Assembly (NCBI GenBank): GCA_017165825.1
Contig: CM029384.1
Span: 6,325,553-6,389,552 of the forward strand
Length of the DNA stretch: 64,000 nt
Direction: 5' to 3'
DNA from: Hepsetus odoe
Lineage: Eukaryota > Chordata > Actinopteri > Characiformes > Hepsetidae
Shown here: in pieces, positions 12,101-24,469 of the stretch
Layout of the letters: the number at the start of each line of letters is the position of its first letter
How positions within the stretch are numbered: position 1 is the first letter of the stretch
Program-made: the position numbers and the translations under genes
The notes under the pieces: generated by a model
Seen by the model: only the letters and a program-made list of their open reading frames with translations
What the model was told of the DNA's origin: nothing
Database searches by the model: none

Positions 12101-12290
12101 AGGTGGTCTAGTGGTAGGGTACTTGCCTTGGCTCAAGAGGTCCCAGTTTCAAATCCCACCTCTCGCACTACCACCACTGGCTCCCTGAGCAAGACCCTTA
12201 ACCCTGAGTTGCTCCAGGGGGACTGTCCCTGTAATTAGACATAGAGCTGCTCTGGATAAGAGCGTCAGCTAAATGCTGTAAATGTAAATG
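12101..12290 (+). mobile_element. SINE family B (copy 3), near complete
   Basis: Box A (GGTGGTCTAGTGGTAGGG), box B (GTTTCAAATCCC), the GCTCCCTGAGCAAGACCC middle and the GGATAAGAGCGTCAGCTAAATG tail are all present. The preceding 40 bp (AGGAAGATTGTAGGTTCAAACCC) resemble a family A box-B region, so this copy may sit in an older SINE fragment. Confidence 0.8.
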
Positions 12291-12423
12291 TTATTAAGAC
12301 ACATACAAACTAAGATACGGAAACTGGACTTAGCCAGGTTTTAAATGACAGAGGCCAATGCCAATTAGAACAAAAGGATGCTTATACATATATGAATCCT
12401 GAAGGTACACTAACAAAAATAGC

Positions 12424-12628
12424 TTACATTTACTGCATTTAGCAGACACTTATCCAGAGTTTACTCATGTCCTAATTTACAGGACACAAGTCCCCTGGAG
12501 ACACTGTGGTTATGTCTTGCTCAGGGACCCAGTGGTGGTAAGAGGTGCCAGAGGTGGGATTCAAACCTGGGACCTCTTGAGCCATAGCTGCATAGGCAAG
12601 TATCCTACCACTAGACCACCACCACCCT
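12424..12628 (-). mobile_element. SINE family B (copy 4), near complete
   Basis: Reverse orientation to copy 3 and only 133 bp away. The tail (TTACATTTACTGCATTTAGC on the plus strand), the middle and boxes B and A are all recognisable. The two copies form a long inverted pair. Confidence 0.8.
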
Positions 12629-13871
12629 ATTGTTTAATACTAAGGCATAAGGGGTATAAAAATGAAAAAATGACAAAAACAAAAAGTGAGAAAAATGCAT
12701 AGAATGGCTGTGGTCATCATATCTGAAAGTAAACGAGTCCAGTCTGAAATGTCTGCAGTGCCTGAATGTTGCTGTCACTTCCCTGCAGCGAAAAGGCCGC
12801 CTGACCAGGGTTGCTGGCGGAAAACTATTTTTGCTGCACTGCCTCGCTAGTCATAAGGTTTTCTCTAATGCGCCCCATGGGCTGTACTACTACAGAGAAA
12901 CTGCAGCAGCACAATGGCTTCAACAGCAGAGACTCTGCTAAACACTGAGAAGAGCAAATGAGCTGGAACGGAAGACCGACGCATCACTGTGTCTGATTCT
13001 ATGCAACAGTTCAACAATGACGCATCCATAAAACTGACACCATTGGCTTCGCTACATCCTCTGGACATTGTCCATTGAACACACTGATGGCACACGCATG
13101 AGAAGAGGTGTAAAAGAGAACATTTTAGTTCAATTCAGTTCAAACCCAGTAATTCCTGCAGGTCAGCCCTAAGACTAGACAAATAAAGTAAACACTTAAA
13201 ACATATGTGTAATTTCAAATACATTACGTAAGTTTTTTGAACAAAAAATCAGAAGGCTTTGGATCATAGTACTCAGCAGGATACACAGCAAATACTATTT
13301 GTGAATCAGAAAAAAACATGCATGTATGGTTTTTCATTTAGCTGCATATTCAGCTCATGTTACTCAACCCAGCCAATCACTCTGAAGTTATAGGGAGTGT
13401 TACCGCTGGGACTGCTTTTTGAATAAGGCACAGATGCAGGGCAGTCAATCAAGACAGGGCACTTTACAAAAATTATTCTTAAAGACACAGTAACTCTCTG
13501 TGTGTAGCGAAAATGTGGAAAATGACTGTTTGTGCTAGTACTCTATATGTCAAAATAATATGTATTAAGCATATATAAATAATATATATTTAATATTTAA
13601 ATACTTAAAGAATGTAAGTAAATAAATATATCTATCAATATGTGATATGATACTCTATATGTGAAAACACATACACTGTCACAGAACAAAACACTTTTTT
13701 TGTCACAATGAACTTGTATATATTCACAGATATTTTAATAAAATGTAATAATAAATAATTTATCCTGAGTATCCATACATTTATGTAAGGAGCTTTTTGT
13801 TAGCTACAAAGCTGGCACCAAAATTGTAGACCTTTTTATAAGGAAAAACAAAACACCATGCACAAAGGACA
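12629..13871. other. Non-coding stretch, no gene seen
   Basis: Unique sequence, very AT-rich from 13540 to 13800 with TATATAAATAATATATA-like motifs. No domain or RNA signal recognised. Confidence 0.5.
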
Positions 13872-13976
<105 letters not shown>

Positions 13977-14390
13977 ATCTATTGTTGAGGTTTGGAAATC
14001 ATAATCCCCAAAAATCACTTGCGCATGCTCACACAAACGCATGCAGACGTGGGCACAGCTCTGTCCTCTGATGCTGCGAGGGAAGAGGCCTATCTGCTGT
14101 GGATGAAAGGCATTCCTTATCAGCTTCCTCATAAAGGAACTGAAATGAAGGTATTTAGGGGGGTTGGAGGGGTAGGAAAGAGGGAGTCTGGAAAAAAATG
14201 CAAAAGGAAAAAGAAAAGAAAAACAGATTTAGGTTATGAAGACGGGAACTAAAGAGTGTGTGTGTTTGTGGCTGCAAGCATAAGACAACTGAGTCACATC
14301 AAAGGGCAAAATTGCCACACAAAAAAAAGGTACATTTCCAAGTGCTATTCTATAAAGCTGTGACTGAGAAAATCACCAGTAAACTCACTG

Positions 14391-14391
<1 letters not shown>

Positions 14392-14431
<40 letters not shown>
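14392..14431. repeat. (ATT)n trinucleotide microsatellite
   Basis: Perfect ATT run of about 13 units; the only long trinucleotide array in the window. Confidence 0.95.
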
Positions 14432-14914
14432 GAATAACAACACAAGTTTGAAACCGGCAATACAGTTATAATTAGTGCTGAAGTCCCATGTCTAAAAATG
14501 ACCTTTTGGCAAAAAAAGCACCTGGGTGGAAAACAATTAAGAAAGAAAGAGTCTTATTTACATTGCACTCAAAATACAGGTTGAAAAGATGACAATAAGA
14601 TATTTTCCCCTAATCGTTCGCCCTAGAGTGTAATACAAATATATGAATTTCATATCTTGCACACATGGGTTGGATGAACCACATTATTATCCACCATGAG
14701 CATCATGTTAAAAGACTAAGCCCCCCCTCCATACTCTCACTTCATACCTCATTGTGTTCTCGCCCGTCTCTCTCATGCCCTCTCTTTATTGTCCTTCTCT
14801 CTTTTCTCCTTGTTTTCTTTCTCTACTTTCCCTCTCTCCTCACTCTGTTTTCTCTTCTTCTTTCACTCTCAAGGGTCAAGGAGTCAAGTGCAAGGTATTT
14901 CATCTTACCAACAA

Positions 14915-15077
14915 CACACATACACACACATACACACATACACACACACACACTGATCACCAATGGCCATTTTTGACAGTCATAACCCCTGCTGAGACCA
15001 GCATATGCTACACATTCCCTCTCTCACACTCACTTTTCAAAAATATGACAGCCCAATCAGCCCACTTTGTCATTTCA

Positions 15078-15165
<88 letters not shown>
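14915..15165. repeat. (CA)n tracts with CATA interruptions
   Basis: CA/CATA array at about 14915-14953 and a longer one at about 15079-15165; unique sequence lies between. Confidence 0.95.
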
Positions 15166-15169
<4 letters not shown>

Positions 15170-16610
15170 ACGTGAATATGAAAATGAAGCAAATAATGCA
15201 CTTTTAAAGGGCTTAATGAGCTGGTAATTAGAATTATAGTACATAGTATTAATTATAATAAAAAGAGTTAATATAAATAAAAACCACATTAAAGCTTTGA
15301 TTTATTGATCCATTCATGATCAATCTGTCTTTTTGTGAAGAAGAGCAGATAAACATTGGTTTCCTTTAAGCCACCGCAGGAAGCTTTACATTCTGAGACC
15401 ACATACACGGCTCACATATTCATTATCCAGGCGACATTTGTCCGTAACTCATTATTCATTCAGTTTCATAACCAGTGCTCCTCTCCGATCACTAGCAACC
15501 GTAAGAACCAGTGCAGGTTTGTGGGCCTGTGTCCTACGTTATTATCCTCTTTCTCAATTTATCCCAAAACTATCCTAATTCTAAATCCTAAATTTTACAT
15601 CTTCCAGTCTCTTATGTCATCTTATGGTCATCAACGGGCCTGTCTTTAAGACTGAGATATGTAAATGACCTCTGTTCTGACCTCTGGCTGCCTTATGTTT
15701 TAGTCCAGGCTGAAATATTCTTCATAGCTTCAATGTGAATGGGTGGAGCTACATTAAATTTTGTTAATAGGGTTGATACATATAAGTATGTTTTTTTTTT
15801 GTGACACCAAAATAGATTTAAAAAAAAGACCTTCACAATGCTTGGAAAATATTCTTTTTCTCAGACAGAATCGATTTTTTCTAAGATACATTATTTCTTT
15901 TTCATTTGTCTCATAAATTACAGAAAGTCTATTAACCCCACTAAATACTTTTTCACTTTTGCTAAATCTTCTGTTTTGCACAAGATACAAGGATAAACTG
16001 GTAACCACTGTTTATAATGCTGGATGAAATGAGAACCAGCTATACACTTTACTTCATTACCTTTGGTTTATTCAAATGATCTCAACAGCAGAAATAAATC
16101 ACTAATTTGCTCATTTGAATTATTACTTAACTTATTATTTATTATATTGCTTATTAACACTAAGAAATAATAAACTGAAATGGAAAAACCTTTGAGGTTC
16201 ATTTGAAACAGCTATAAGAATAAATGTAAACGTTTTTACTGGAATTATATAAAATGTTCTGAAAAATAAAATCTATATACATTGTTTGCTATTAAATAAT
16301 ATGTCTAGAAAACTCTTGAATTGTTTTTAATTGCGGTTTTATATTCTGTTTCAATACCCTTCAGTGACTAAAAGAGAGGGTCTATTTAAAAAGTGGAAAA
16401 AACATTTTGTATTACTTTACATTTCATCAGTACAAAAGCTGAAAATAGTATGTGTAAATATGTATTTTTTTCATGCACTACTGTTTTTTAAAACTGTAAT
16501 AATTGCAGTGTTTCGACGACTAAATCATGTACAAAACAAAACAGTAAAATAAAAAACAGGTTATGCAATGTGTAAATATACATATACAAATGTATTAATT
16601 GATATATATG
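15166..16610. other. Non-coding stretch, no gene seen
   Basis: AT-rich unique DNA. The short frames at 15356-15649 and 15754-16008 lack domains. Confidence 0.5.
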
Positions 16611-16637
16611 TATGTGTGTGTGTGTGTGGGGAAAAAA

Positions 16638-16722
<85 letters not shown>
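16611..16722. repeat. (GT)n then (GA)n microsatellite
   Basis: A short GT run (16613-16627) is followed by a GA run with few interruptions (about 16638-16722). Confidence 0.95.
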
Positions 16723-16723
<1 letters not shown>

Positions 16724-18143
16724 AAATCTAAGAATGACCTTCTGAGATCTGTTTTGATGTCTATGACCTTTTACAAAAAGTATGTCTGCCATTGACATCA
16801 AACAGTAATTTACAATTTATATTTATCACAGCGCTTATCTGATCATCTACAATGTTCCCTGTTGGATTATCCAGAAACACAGTTAACATTATATGTCTTA
16901 TATCAATAAACTCAAAGTCACCTGCTAAACATGCAGATCTGTTTCTGTGTGTGAGTGAAGATTCTGATGCTGTGATCATTAATAAGGGATGATAAGCTGC
17001 TTTCTTAATTACATGCTGCCTGATCTAACAGACCCTCTTTAAATGCCACCTCTCTAAACATCTGAGCTTTAAAATTTACTTCCTTTACATAGTTTTGAAA
17101 AATTGTGATACACACACATCACACACCCATAATGCACAAGGCATACCCTTGCATACTTATAGACACGCACTGCGCCATGACGGAACACACAAGACCATTG
17201 TACCCCTGTGCTCCTGTACGGAGTGTGTGTGTGTGTGTAAGCTTTTGTAAATGTGTGCACAAGCTGACACGGTTTTGATTACACAGCCCCACTATGGCCT
17301 GAGGAAAACTACATGTCCATCCCTCTGAAAAGACAAGGCTGAGAAGAATCAGTTTTCTGTTTGAATATCTCTGACGCCGCTTTCAGCTCAATGCAGAATA
17401 TTGTCGCACGAGAGCCTCAGACACCAACTGATTCTCTCAGAGGTATTCTTCTAATCCTGTCTGCAGTATACTTATCATCCCATATTCTTCTGTATAATAG
17501 TCAGCTAAATCAGTGCACATTATCATTGATTTTACAGAATTACGTTACCATAATGTTTTTAATGGAATTGTGTTAAATAGTTATTGCTATTAAAATACAT
17601 TACATTTTGAATTGTATTGAGTCTGCAAATTCACATTTCTTATGTAAGTGCAGATATTGCTCATTATGAAAGGCACATAAAAGGTAAATTCCTAATCCTG
17701 AATGAAACTAGTTTTATTGTGTGTTATGAGATATTTCCAGTTATTTAGCAAAAATCCCTTTTCAACATCAAATTTAGTGTGCGCATCTACTGTGTGTGTG
17801 TGTATGTAGTTGTGTGAAGTGTGTAAACAGCACTGCTGTAGCTGGGTGTGTAACTGTGAGCTCGAATCATGCATTAGGACAATGGTATTCGACCACCAGC
17901 GAGGGAGAGAAACACATACACCTTAACAGCATTCACTAACCCAAACCTTCACAAACAAACACTCACTAACCTGAACATTCACTAACATGAACACTCACTA
18001 ACCCTGTGCCTCTTTCAGCAGCTAAACCGCAGCTTTATTCTGCACCTACTCCATAATAACCAAAATTACATCAAGCAGTTCATGAAGCTTTCTTGCATCT
18101 GTACACATCCTTATAACAAACCCTTCACTCAAGATATAAAAGA

Positions 18144-18146
<3 letters not shown>
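16723..18146. other. Non-coding stretch, no gene seen
   Basis: Unique sequence with short CA and GT patches. Around 17940-18005 there is a short imperfect repeat of CACTAACCTGAACATT-like units, three to four copies. Confidence 0.5.

Positions 18147-18216
<70 letters not shown>
18147..18216. repeat. (AT)n microsatellite
   Basis: AT run of about 35 units next to the AT-rich flank of the CpG-rich block. Confidence 0.95.
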
Positions 18217-18220
<4 letters not shown>

Positions 18221-18714
18221 TTTTTTTATAATGTTTGTGTGAATAAATGAGATGATATAAACATATATAAACGGTTTTAGTTGAAAATGCTGCATATTCA
18301 GACAATACTTCAAACCCTTTTTTATTTATGCAATAAATTTAGTATGATTCTTAATATGTCTGGGAAATTTATTTGACTGGAAGTCAAGTCAGCTCAATGC
18401 CATGAACATTTCATTATAAAAGAACGAAAAAGATCTATAATGCGTTTTATATATAGATAATAATGATATATCTGAAATATCATTTATTTACAATTTATTA
18501 ATAGTAAAACCGTATCTCTAAATTATTTATATTAGAACCAAATATTAAAAAGATCAATTCGCAAAATGTTGATATTTCATAAACATAGTCTATACATTTT
18601 GTGAGCACTATATCTTGGTGATGATATATATATATATAAATTTTTTGATAATGTCTTTAAAACACAAAAATAATAATTACAAATTTTTCTTCATGTGAAC
18701 AAATACATTTAAGA
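18217..18714. other. Very AT-rich non-coding DNA
   Basis: Many A/T runs and a second short (AT)n at about 18626-18637. It changes abruptly to CpG-rich sequence after about 18720. Confidence 0.55.
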
Positions 18715-19165
18715 CTAGAGAAATAAACTCCTGAGCTCTGTTTGTGCGATTTCTGGACTGCGGGTCACTTCTCGTGCCGACAGTCCTCGCTCCTCTGCGC
18801 CGCGCGTGAAGGGCGTTCTGGGCAGGACTCTGCCTGGGGGTGAAGAGAAAGAGATCCTCCTAAAGGTCACTTCATAGCGGCTCTTCTTCTTCCTCTCACT
18901 CTCTGGGCAGAACTTACACTTCCCACCAGAATGAAGAGCCCACCAGGAGAATCCAGCGCCTGACACCAAAAACAGCAGCAACAGCCAAACAGCTGGAAAA
19001 CGCGCCTATTGCCCATCTTCAACGCCGGCAACACACAGAAATGCGTGTGTGTGTGTGCCTTCCTCCTAGGAGTAAGTCCCACTCGTGCGCTTGGTTTTGG
19101 AGCGCATCCGGCGGTACACGCATCTCGGCGACTACACGAGACACTTCACTCTAACACCGCACGGG

Positions 19166-19166
<1 letters not shown>

Positions 19167-19210
<44 letters not shown>

Positions 19211-19246
19211 GCACACACACACACACACTCACACGCACACGCACAC
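19167..19246. repeat. (CA)n microsatellite in the CpG-rich block
   Basis: CA run with CACTCACACG interruptions, on the intron side of the predicted donor. Confidence 0.95.
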
Positions 19247-19352
19247 ATAAACTCTGTACCCGGAGAGGCGCGAAACATGTGACAACACACAACACACTCA
19301 TGTAGAGGCGCGCGCACTCACACACAAACAACGAGCCGCGCTCGTGCCTTAC

Positions 19353-19362
19353 CGATTAGCAT
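19353..19362 (-). CDS. Candidate alternative first coding exon, ZNF385-family gene (Met-Leu-Ile-)
   Basis: On the minus strand an ATG at 19362-19360 is followed by CTA ATC G and a strong donor (TCG|GTAAGG, with GT at 19352-19351). An in-frame TGA lies five codons before the ATG, so the coding part is only ten bases and ends in phase 1. If the next exon supplies GN, the fourth residue is glycine. From memory, ZNF385A and ZNF385C short isoforms start Met-Ile-Leu-Gly and Met-Leu-Leu-Gly, which fits this layout. The zinc-finger exon at 34690-34956 is on the same strand and also ends in phase 1, so both could join the same downstream exon, which is not in the window. The exon's 5' limit is unknown. 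Such a short exon cannot be proved without transcript data. Confidence 0.5.
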
Positions 19363-19560
19363 GTCTGAGTGTTCAGATCAGGTCCTCCGTACACACACGA
19401 AATACTCGGAGCACACACCTCCAACTACCCCTCCAACTACACCTCCAGAACGAGACGTATTCACTCTCTCTCTCTGCAGCTCTCAGTCTTCTGCGCAAAA
19501 GCAGCGCCACATTCGTTCCGCACGCACGAGCGCTCTGCCCCACCGCCAAGGAGAAAGAGA

Positions 19561-19561
19561 G

Positions 19562-19597
<36 letters not shown>

Positions 19598-19612
19598 ACA
19601 CACACACACCTA

Positions 19613-19653
<41 letters not shown>

Positions 19654-19681
19654 GTGAGAGAGACAGAGAGAGAGAGAGAGA
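19561..19681. repeat. Compound (GA)n(CA)n(GA)n microsatellite in the promoter region
   Basis: GA run at about 19561-19594, CA runs at about 19594-19650 with one CCTAC break, and a second GA run at about 19657-19681. Seen from the gene it is a CT-GT-CT tract about 200-320 bp upstream of the candidate start codon. Confidence 0.95.
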
Positions 19682-19945
19682 AGGGCTGAGGTCTCGTCCT
19701 CTTTTTCTCTCTCCTCCTTCTTTCTTTGTCTCTCCTCTTTTCTGGGTCTCTTTTCCTTTTTGCTCTCTCACTCTCTTATTCTTTCCATCCAGTTCTTCTT
19801 CAACAATTCTCTTCCTTTTTGTTTTCTCTCTGTTTCTTTCACTCTGCTTTAATCTGAACGAATGGTCACAGATGGGAAAATTAGCTGGTCCCATTTTCTC
19901 TCTTCATGGTGCTTGATTTCAGTTAAATAGCCATGTGTCTCTGTG

Positions 19946-19949
<4 letters not shown>

Positions 19950-19988
<39 letters not shown>
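19950..19988. repeat. (GT)n microsatellite
   Basis: GT run of about 19 units. Confidence 0.95.
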
Positions 19989-19991
<3 letters not shown>

Positions 19992-20524
19992 GTAATAACA
20001 GCGTATGGTCAGGTGGCTGATTCCCTAACAACAGAAGGGAGGAAGGAACAGGGACTGGAAGGAAGTAAAAGATTCAAGCAGAACATAGAAACATTATCTT
20101 CAGCTTCCTCTCTCCATCCTCGACCTCAACTCTTCCATTTTTCCTCTACTCTTCATTCTCCTCCTTCCAGCATGCTCCCACAGACCTCATTACTCTTCCA
20201 GTCTTCACATATCATTATCACAGGGAGAGTTTTAAATAACCAAAAAAACAAAATATGAACTAAACTGGCATGTGCTGAAGATGCAGTCATGCTACTGTTC
20301 AAAGGAAAAAGGCCTGCATTTTTCACTGAATTTTCAGCAGCAAAGTGATGTTCATTACAAAGGAATTAGGAAAGATCAGCAGTTCTGAGCTGTAGACCTC
20401 AACAGTGACAAAAAACTTCGGTGAAATTTCACATCAAGTTAAACTGAAGAACTCAAGAACTCTAAGGTTTGTTAAGATACCACCTAAGTGTAAAAGTGTT
20501 ATTCTAAAAAAAATCATATTGGGT

Positions 20525-20526
<2 letters not shown>

Positions 20527-20581
<55 letters not shown>

Positions 20582-20661
20582 GGCAGCCTGCAGCCTTGGA
20601 CACTGACACATGAGCAATGACAGCAGAGACAGCTGTGTCATCTTTTTGCCAGAATACTACT

Positions 20662-20721
<60 letters not shown>
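20527..20721. repeat. Opposed (GT)n and (CA)n tracts
   Basis: A GT run at 20527-20576 and a CA run at about 20664-20721 are separated by about 87 bp of unique sequence. The two are reverse complements, so either strand can fold into a roughly 50-bp stem. Confidence 0.9.
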
Positions 20722-20723
<2 letters not shown>

Positions 20724-23700
20724 TGAGCTATAGTAAACATCAGAGACGGAGAACACAAAAATGAGTGCTAAATGAGAGATTGGGCGCAAGAGTCAGTTAA
20801 AGTTACTGCAGAATGGTAATGGATGGCATCCTGGCGACAGACCCACAGAACAATTAGACAAACAACATTTCACATCAGTCAGCTCCGCTTCCAGCTCACA
20901 CTTCTTTTATTTCTTACTTCAAAGGCAAAAAAGTCCATCAGGTATCTTCAAATGTGCTTTGTGCGTGTTAAAACATCTGCCTTTGGGAAGCGGCAAACAG
21001 ATGAGGGAGTCCACCAGTGTGTCTTTTTATTATTATATTTTATTACAAATTGAAATTTACAATCAAAAGTCAAAATTAAAGAAATATGAAAAAATAATGA
21101 CACATTTTAAAAATAAGTTGTTTCAGGGGCTATACAGAGCACTTAGACTAATAAAAAAGAAAGTCAAATGAATCAGGTATAGTGTGAATTAAAAGATAAA
21201 AGTGTAAAGTTGTGTCTTACTGGCAGTATTTGTGAAATGAAAACGTTAAAATGGAAAAATGTTTTTATTTAAGTTAAACTGCAGCTTAAATTCTTTGAAA
21301 AGCTAACAGGCCTACTTCCCTTACACTCAGAGTAAAGGTTCAAGCATTTATTAAAGGATTGTATCACACAGATTAAATTTTTCATATGTAAGCCTTACAA
21401 GCTCCAAAGTTCAGCATTCATGCTAGTATTGTGAACCATCTCACTCAGTGTGAGAACGTGAAGATGCACCATTCTTAGCTGGAATTCCAAAGATAGCTGC
21501 TTTATGATACCAGTGGGAATCAGATACTTACAGAGTGAAAGATTCTGTATTAATCTGTATCAAAAATCTGTATTCAATTTCTCTAATTAAATCAGGGGAC
21601 ATTTCTAGTTTCACTGTAAATAAATCATAAAAATATCAAAATCTTACCTTTTCAATAATTATTTTATCTTCAAAAGATATTTGTGGTGTTGAGGATTCAC
21701 CTAATATTTGCTATTTTTGGTCAAGTTTTACACAGTTTTCTCTAAAACTAGGTGTGCAAGTAGTAGAAAAAGAATGATATGAAGCTGCTAAAGTGAGTGA
21801 TCAGCCCTTCTGCCAGTCAAAACAAGCATAACACAATACATCTGCATTGTGGTTTTTCTTTTTGGTCTGTTTTAAATTCACAGATGAAAACAGGGACGTT
21901 TCCAGGGACAGTTACATCTGGAAAACAGGGACATTAAAAAACCCTCACCTATCTAGCTCATGCTGATGCTAAATAAGACTGCATGATATTAGAGAGCTAA
22001 TTAATTAGTGCTAGCTTGTTATGCTAATAACAAACCTTACCACTTTTTAATATATAAATGCTACTCTGGTTCACAGATATTAACAAAACTGAAAATGTTG
22101 CCTCATAAAATCTCAGTATCTAAGCCTAAACAGAAAAAGTTATTGCATAAATATACCTGGGCATGTTCTACAAACAACATGTTTTCGTGTAATAATATTA
22201 CTACTTTGTCATTGTTAACAGTAAATAACATTATTGTTACTTCTTTTAAACGATTTCTTCTTCAAACATCAATTGGGTTCAAAATACATCTCTTGCATAT
22301 AAAATAAATCTAAACATAGACCTGTCCTGGGCCCAGACCTGGCAAAAGAAAGTCAGGAGTTTAATCTGTTTTCTCAATAAGTCAGACCCCCCCATAATTT
22401 AGTCCTTCCTTAAATATTCCACCACAAAGGTAATTAGGCCCCAGTCCTCCGGTATCCCAGAGTGCAGTGAGGTGTGTAACAGTTGATTGACAGGTGGGGT
22501 TGTAGCTGATTTGCTCCAGCAGTAGCATTAAGAGTCTATTACAGTGGCGGTTAACTGCAGAGAGGAGGCATTTAAGACTCCATCATGACCTTGGCAGCCA
22601 TTCGGTGGAAACCTTTTTTGGGTGGAAATGGAGGTAAATGAAGAACCCTGCCAATCAACCTCGCCATTCAGGTTTAGCCTGTCTATTATTTGGGCTGAGG
22701 GAGTATGCTCCTTTTCTGGCCCAGTAAAAATGCATTTCCATTCTTCTCTTCCCCCCTTCAAACACACCAGTTCATGTGCATACACACACACATTGGAAAC
22801 AATTATACTGAACCTCTTTTGCAAGCGAGTCGAACTGTGCTGCAGCCACCTTTATTTATTTTTAGGCTGTAGTATGTGATGACTGGAGCTGAGCAATGCA
22901 AAGAACAACTAATGTCAGGTTTGCAGTGATTACACTGGGATACTGAAGAAAACTATTTTTATAACCCTTTTTAGAAAGCAAAAAATTAAAAAGAGGCACA
23001 GGTTAAAATATGGATATTCACTCTTTTTCAGCACCGGCACCATTGATTACGTTAACTAATTGCAGCAGCCCCTTTTCTACATTATAAATTATATCTACAT
23101 TACAAACCTAAGGACTACATGTTATAAGCACAAACTATAAAGAGAACTACTAAAACCAAAGTTACAGCCCTGCAAAACAAGCATATCATTGAAATTACTG
23201 AAGACTTCTAGTCACTAATTGCTTATTTGATCTTACAAAATTAATAAGCAACAATATATTTCACAAATCACAGTTGACAACTGTCAGTGATGACAGTTAC
23301 TGACTGGATAACTAAAAGTACAAAGGTCTATTAAACATAAAAAAAAACACAAATTATCAGCAGAGTGAAAATTCTTACACCTATAGCTGCTCAATATCAG
23401 AAAACATTTGTATCAGTTTAAGTGTCAAATTGAACACTGTTATCAGTAAAATTAAGAATGCATGCACAAAAACGTTATTTCACTGAGAGAGCTCCTGGAT
23501 CTGTTTTCTGTACAATCTACATTAACATATGTTGCTGAATTTTACTGATAATGTAATGAGAACTTGTAGATGCTGTACATATGCCTGGACTCTCTCTTCG
23601 CACATTGCAAAAGATGAAAAATAATTAGTAGCTAAATGTTTGCTTTTTGCAATCTGAACCATGATGCACTGAACCATTAGGACTGAACTTAACCACAAAA

Positions 23701-24469
23701 AGAATGAACTGTTACACAGCTTACAAATACACTCCACTTTTCAATTTTACACACAATTTGCTTCTCTTTTGGTCTCTCTCTCTCTCTCTCTAACTGGCTA
23801 ATTTTGCTAATTGTACACTTTGGATCATGACATAAAGGGAATAAAGGAGGTCATTATTATATAACACCCAGAAGGCCACTGTTTACTACCTTCATACCTC
23901 TGACCTCTAGGCAGTGGAAAGGGCTGGCACAAATAATAGCTTACAGAAGAAAAATCATTTCATACTGCTGATTCTCTATTAATGGAAGTGTGTTTATGCT
24001 GCTGACCATAGTTGCCTATTAAAGACCTTCTGATTGCATTCACTGAGTAAGTGGCAGAACCATCAATGAGGACATAAATATAATTGATAGAAGAAGAATT
24101 TGCATGCTGAAATATTCGGGGGTGTTTCATTTGCAGTAAAAATCCCTTAATGGTGTTCAATAAAGGGCAAAATTATTGATTGGATGTAATAACATTAAAT
24201 AAATACTTTAAATTATAAGGGGCTGGCTTAAAAACTCACACATTCAAAGTGAAAAAGAATGAAATAATCTTTGCAATCTTTGCAAAAATCCAAGCAATTG
24301 CACATAGGCCTTATATCAGGAAACTCTCACAACAGTGAGCAATGAGGTGTCTTATATTATTCAATAACATGTTCCCTATATATACTGGTCTGATGACCTT
24401 TCTGATGTATTTTTTGCCTTTCATCCCATCTAGCACCCCCAAGTCCTATTTAAGATAACCACCTGGATT
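20722..24469. other. Long non-coding stretch, no gene seen
   Basis: About 3.7 kb almost free of recognised transposons and long microsatellites. The block at about 22440-22780 has balanced composition and motifs such as TTGATTGACAGGTGGGG, so it may be conserved regulatory DNA. Open frames on both strands there (22528-22879) do not match a known protein and have no matching splice sites. Confidence 0.5.

Larger units (their letters stand above)
18715..19680 (-). promoter_or_regulatory. CpG-rich promoter block with alternative 5' exon
   Basis: CpG dinucleotides, scarce elsewhere, cluster here: GCGCCGCGCG near 18800, GGAGCGCATCCGGCGG near 19100, GGCGCGCGCACTC near 19307, and CCGCACGCACGAGCGC near 19520. 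The block contains the short minus-strand start exon at 19353-19362, so the promoter and 5' untranslated region probably lie at about 19363-19680 and the CpG-rich flank continues into the intron. It is interrupted by CA and GA microsatellites. A TATA box was not identified. The promoter role is inferred from composition and the adjoining start codon and donor. Confidence 0.55.

Noticed and set aside
19060..19080. Possible plus-strand donor (GGA|GTAAGT) suggesting a divergent gene
   Set aside because: The motif is good but no ATG-initiated frame or downstream acceptor with coding sequence was found; one donor-like match is expected by chance.
19344..19916. 190-codon plus-strand frame over the CpG-rich block
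   Set aside because: Most of it is Arg-Glu and Thr-His repeats encoded by GA and CA microsatellites; the credible signal here is on the minus strand.
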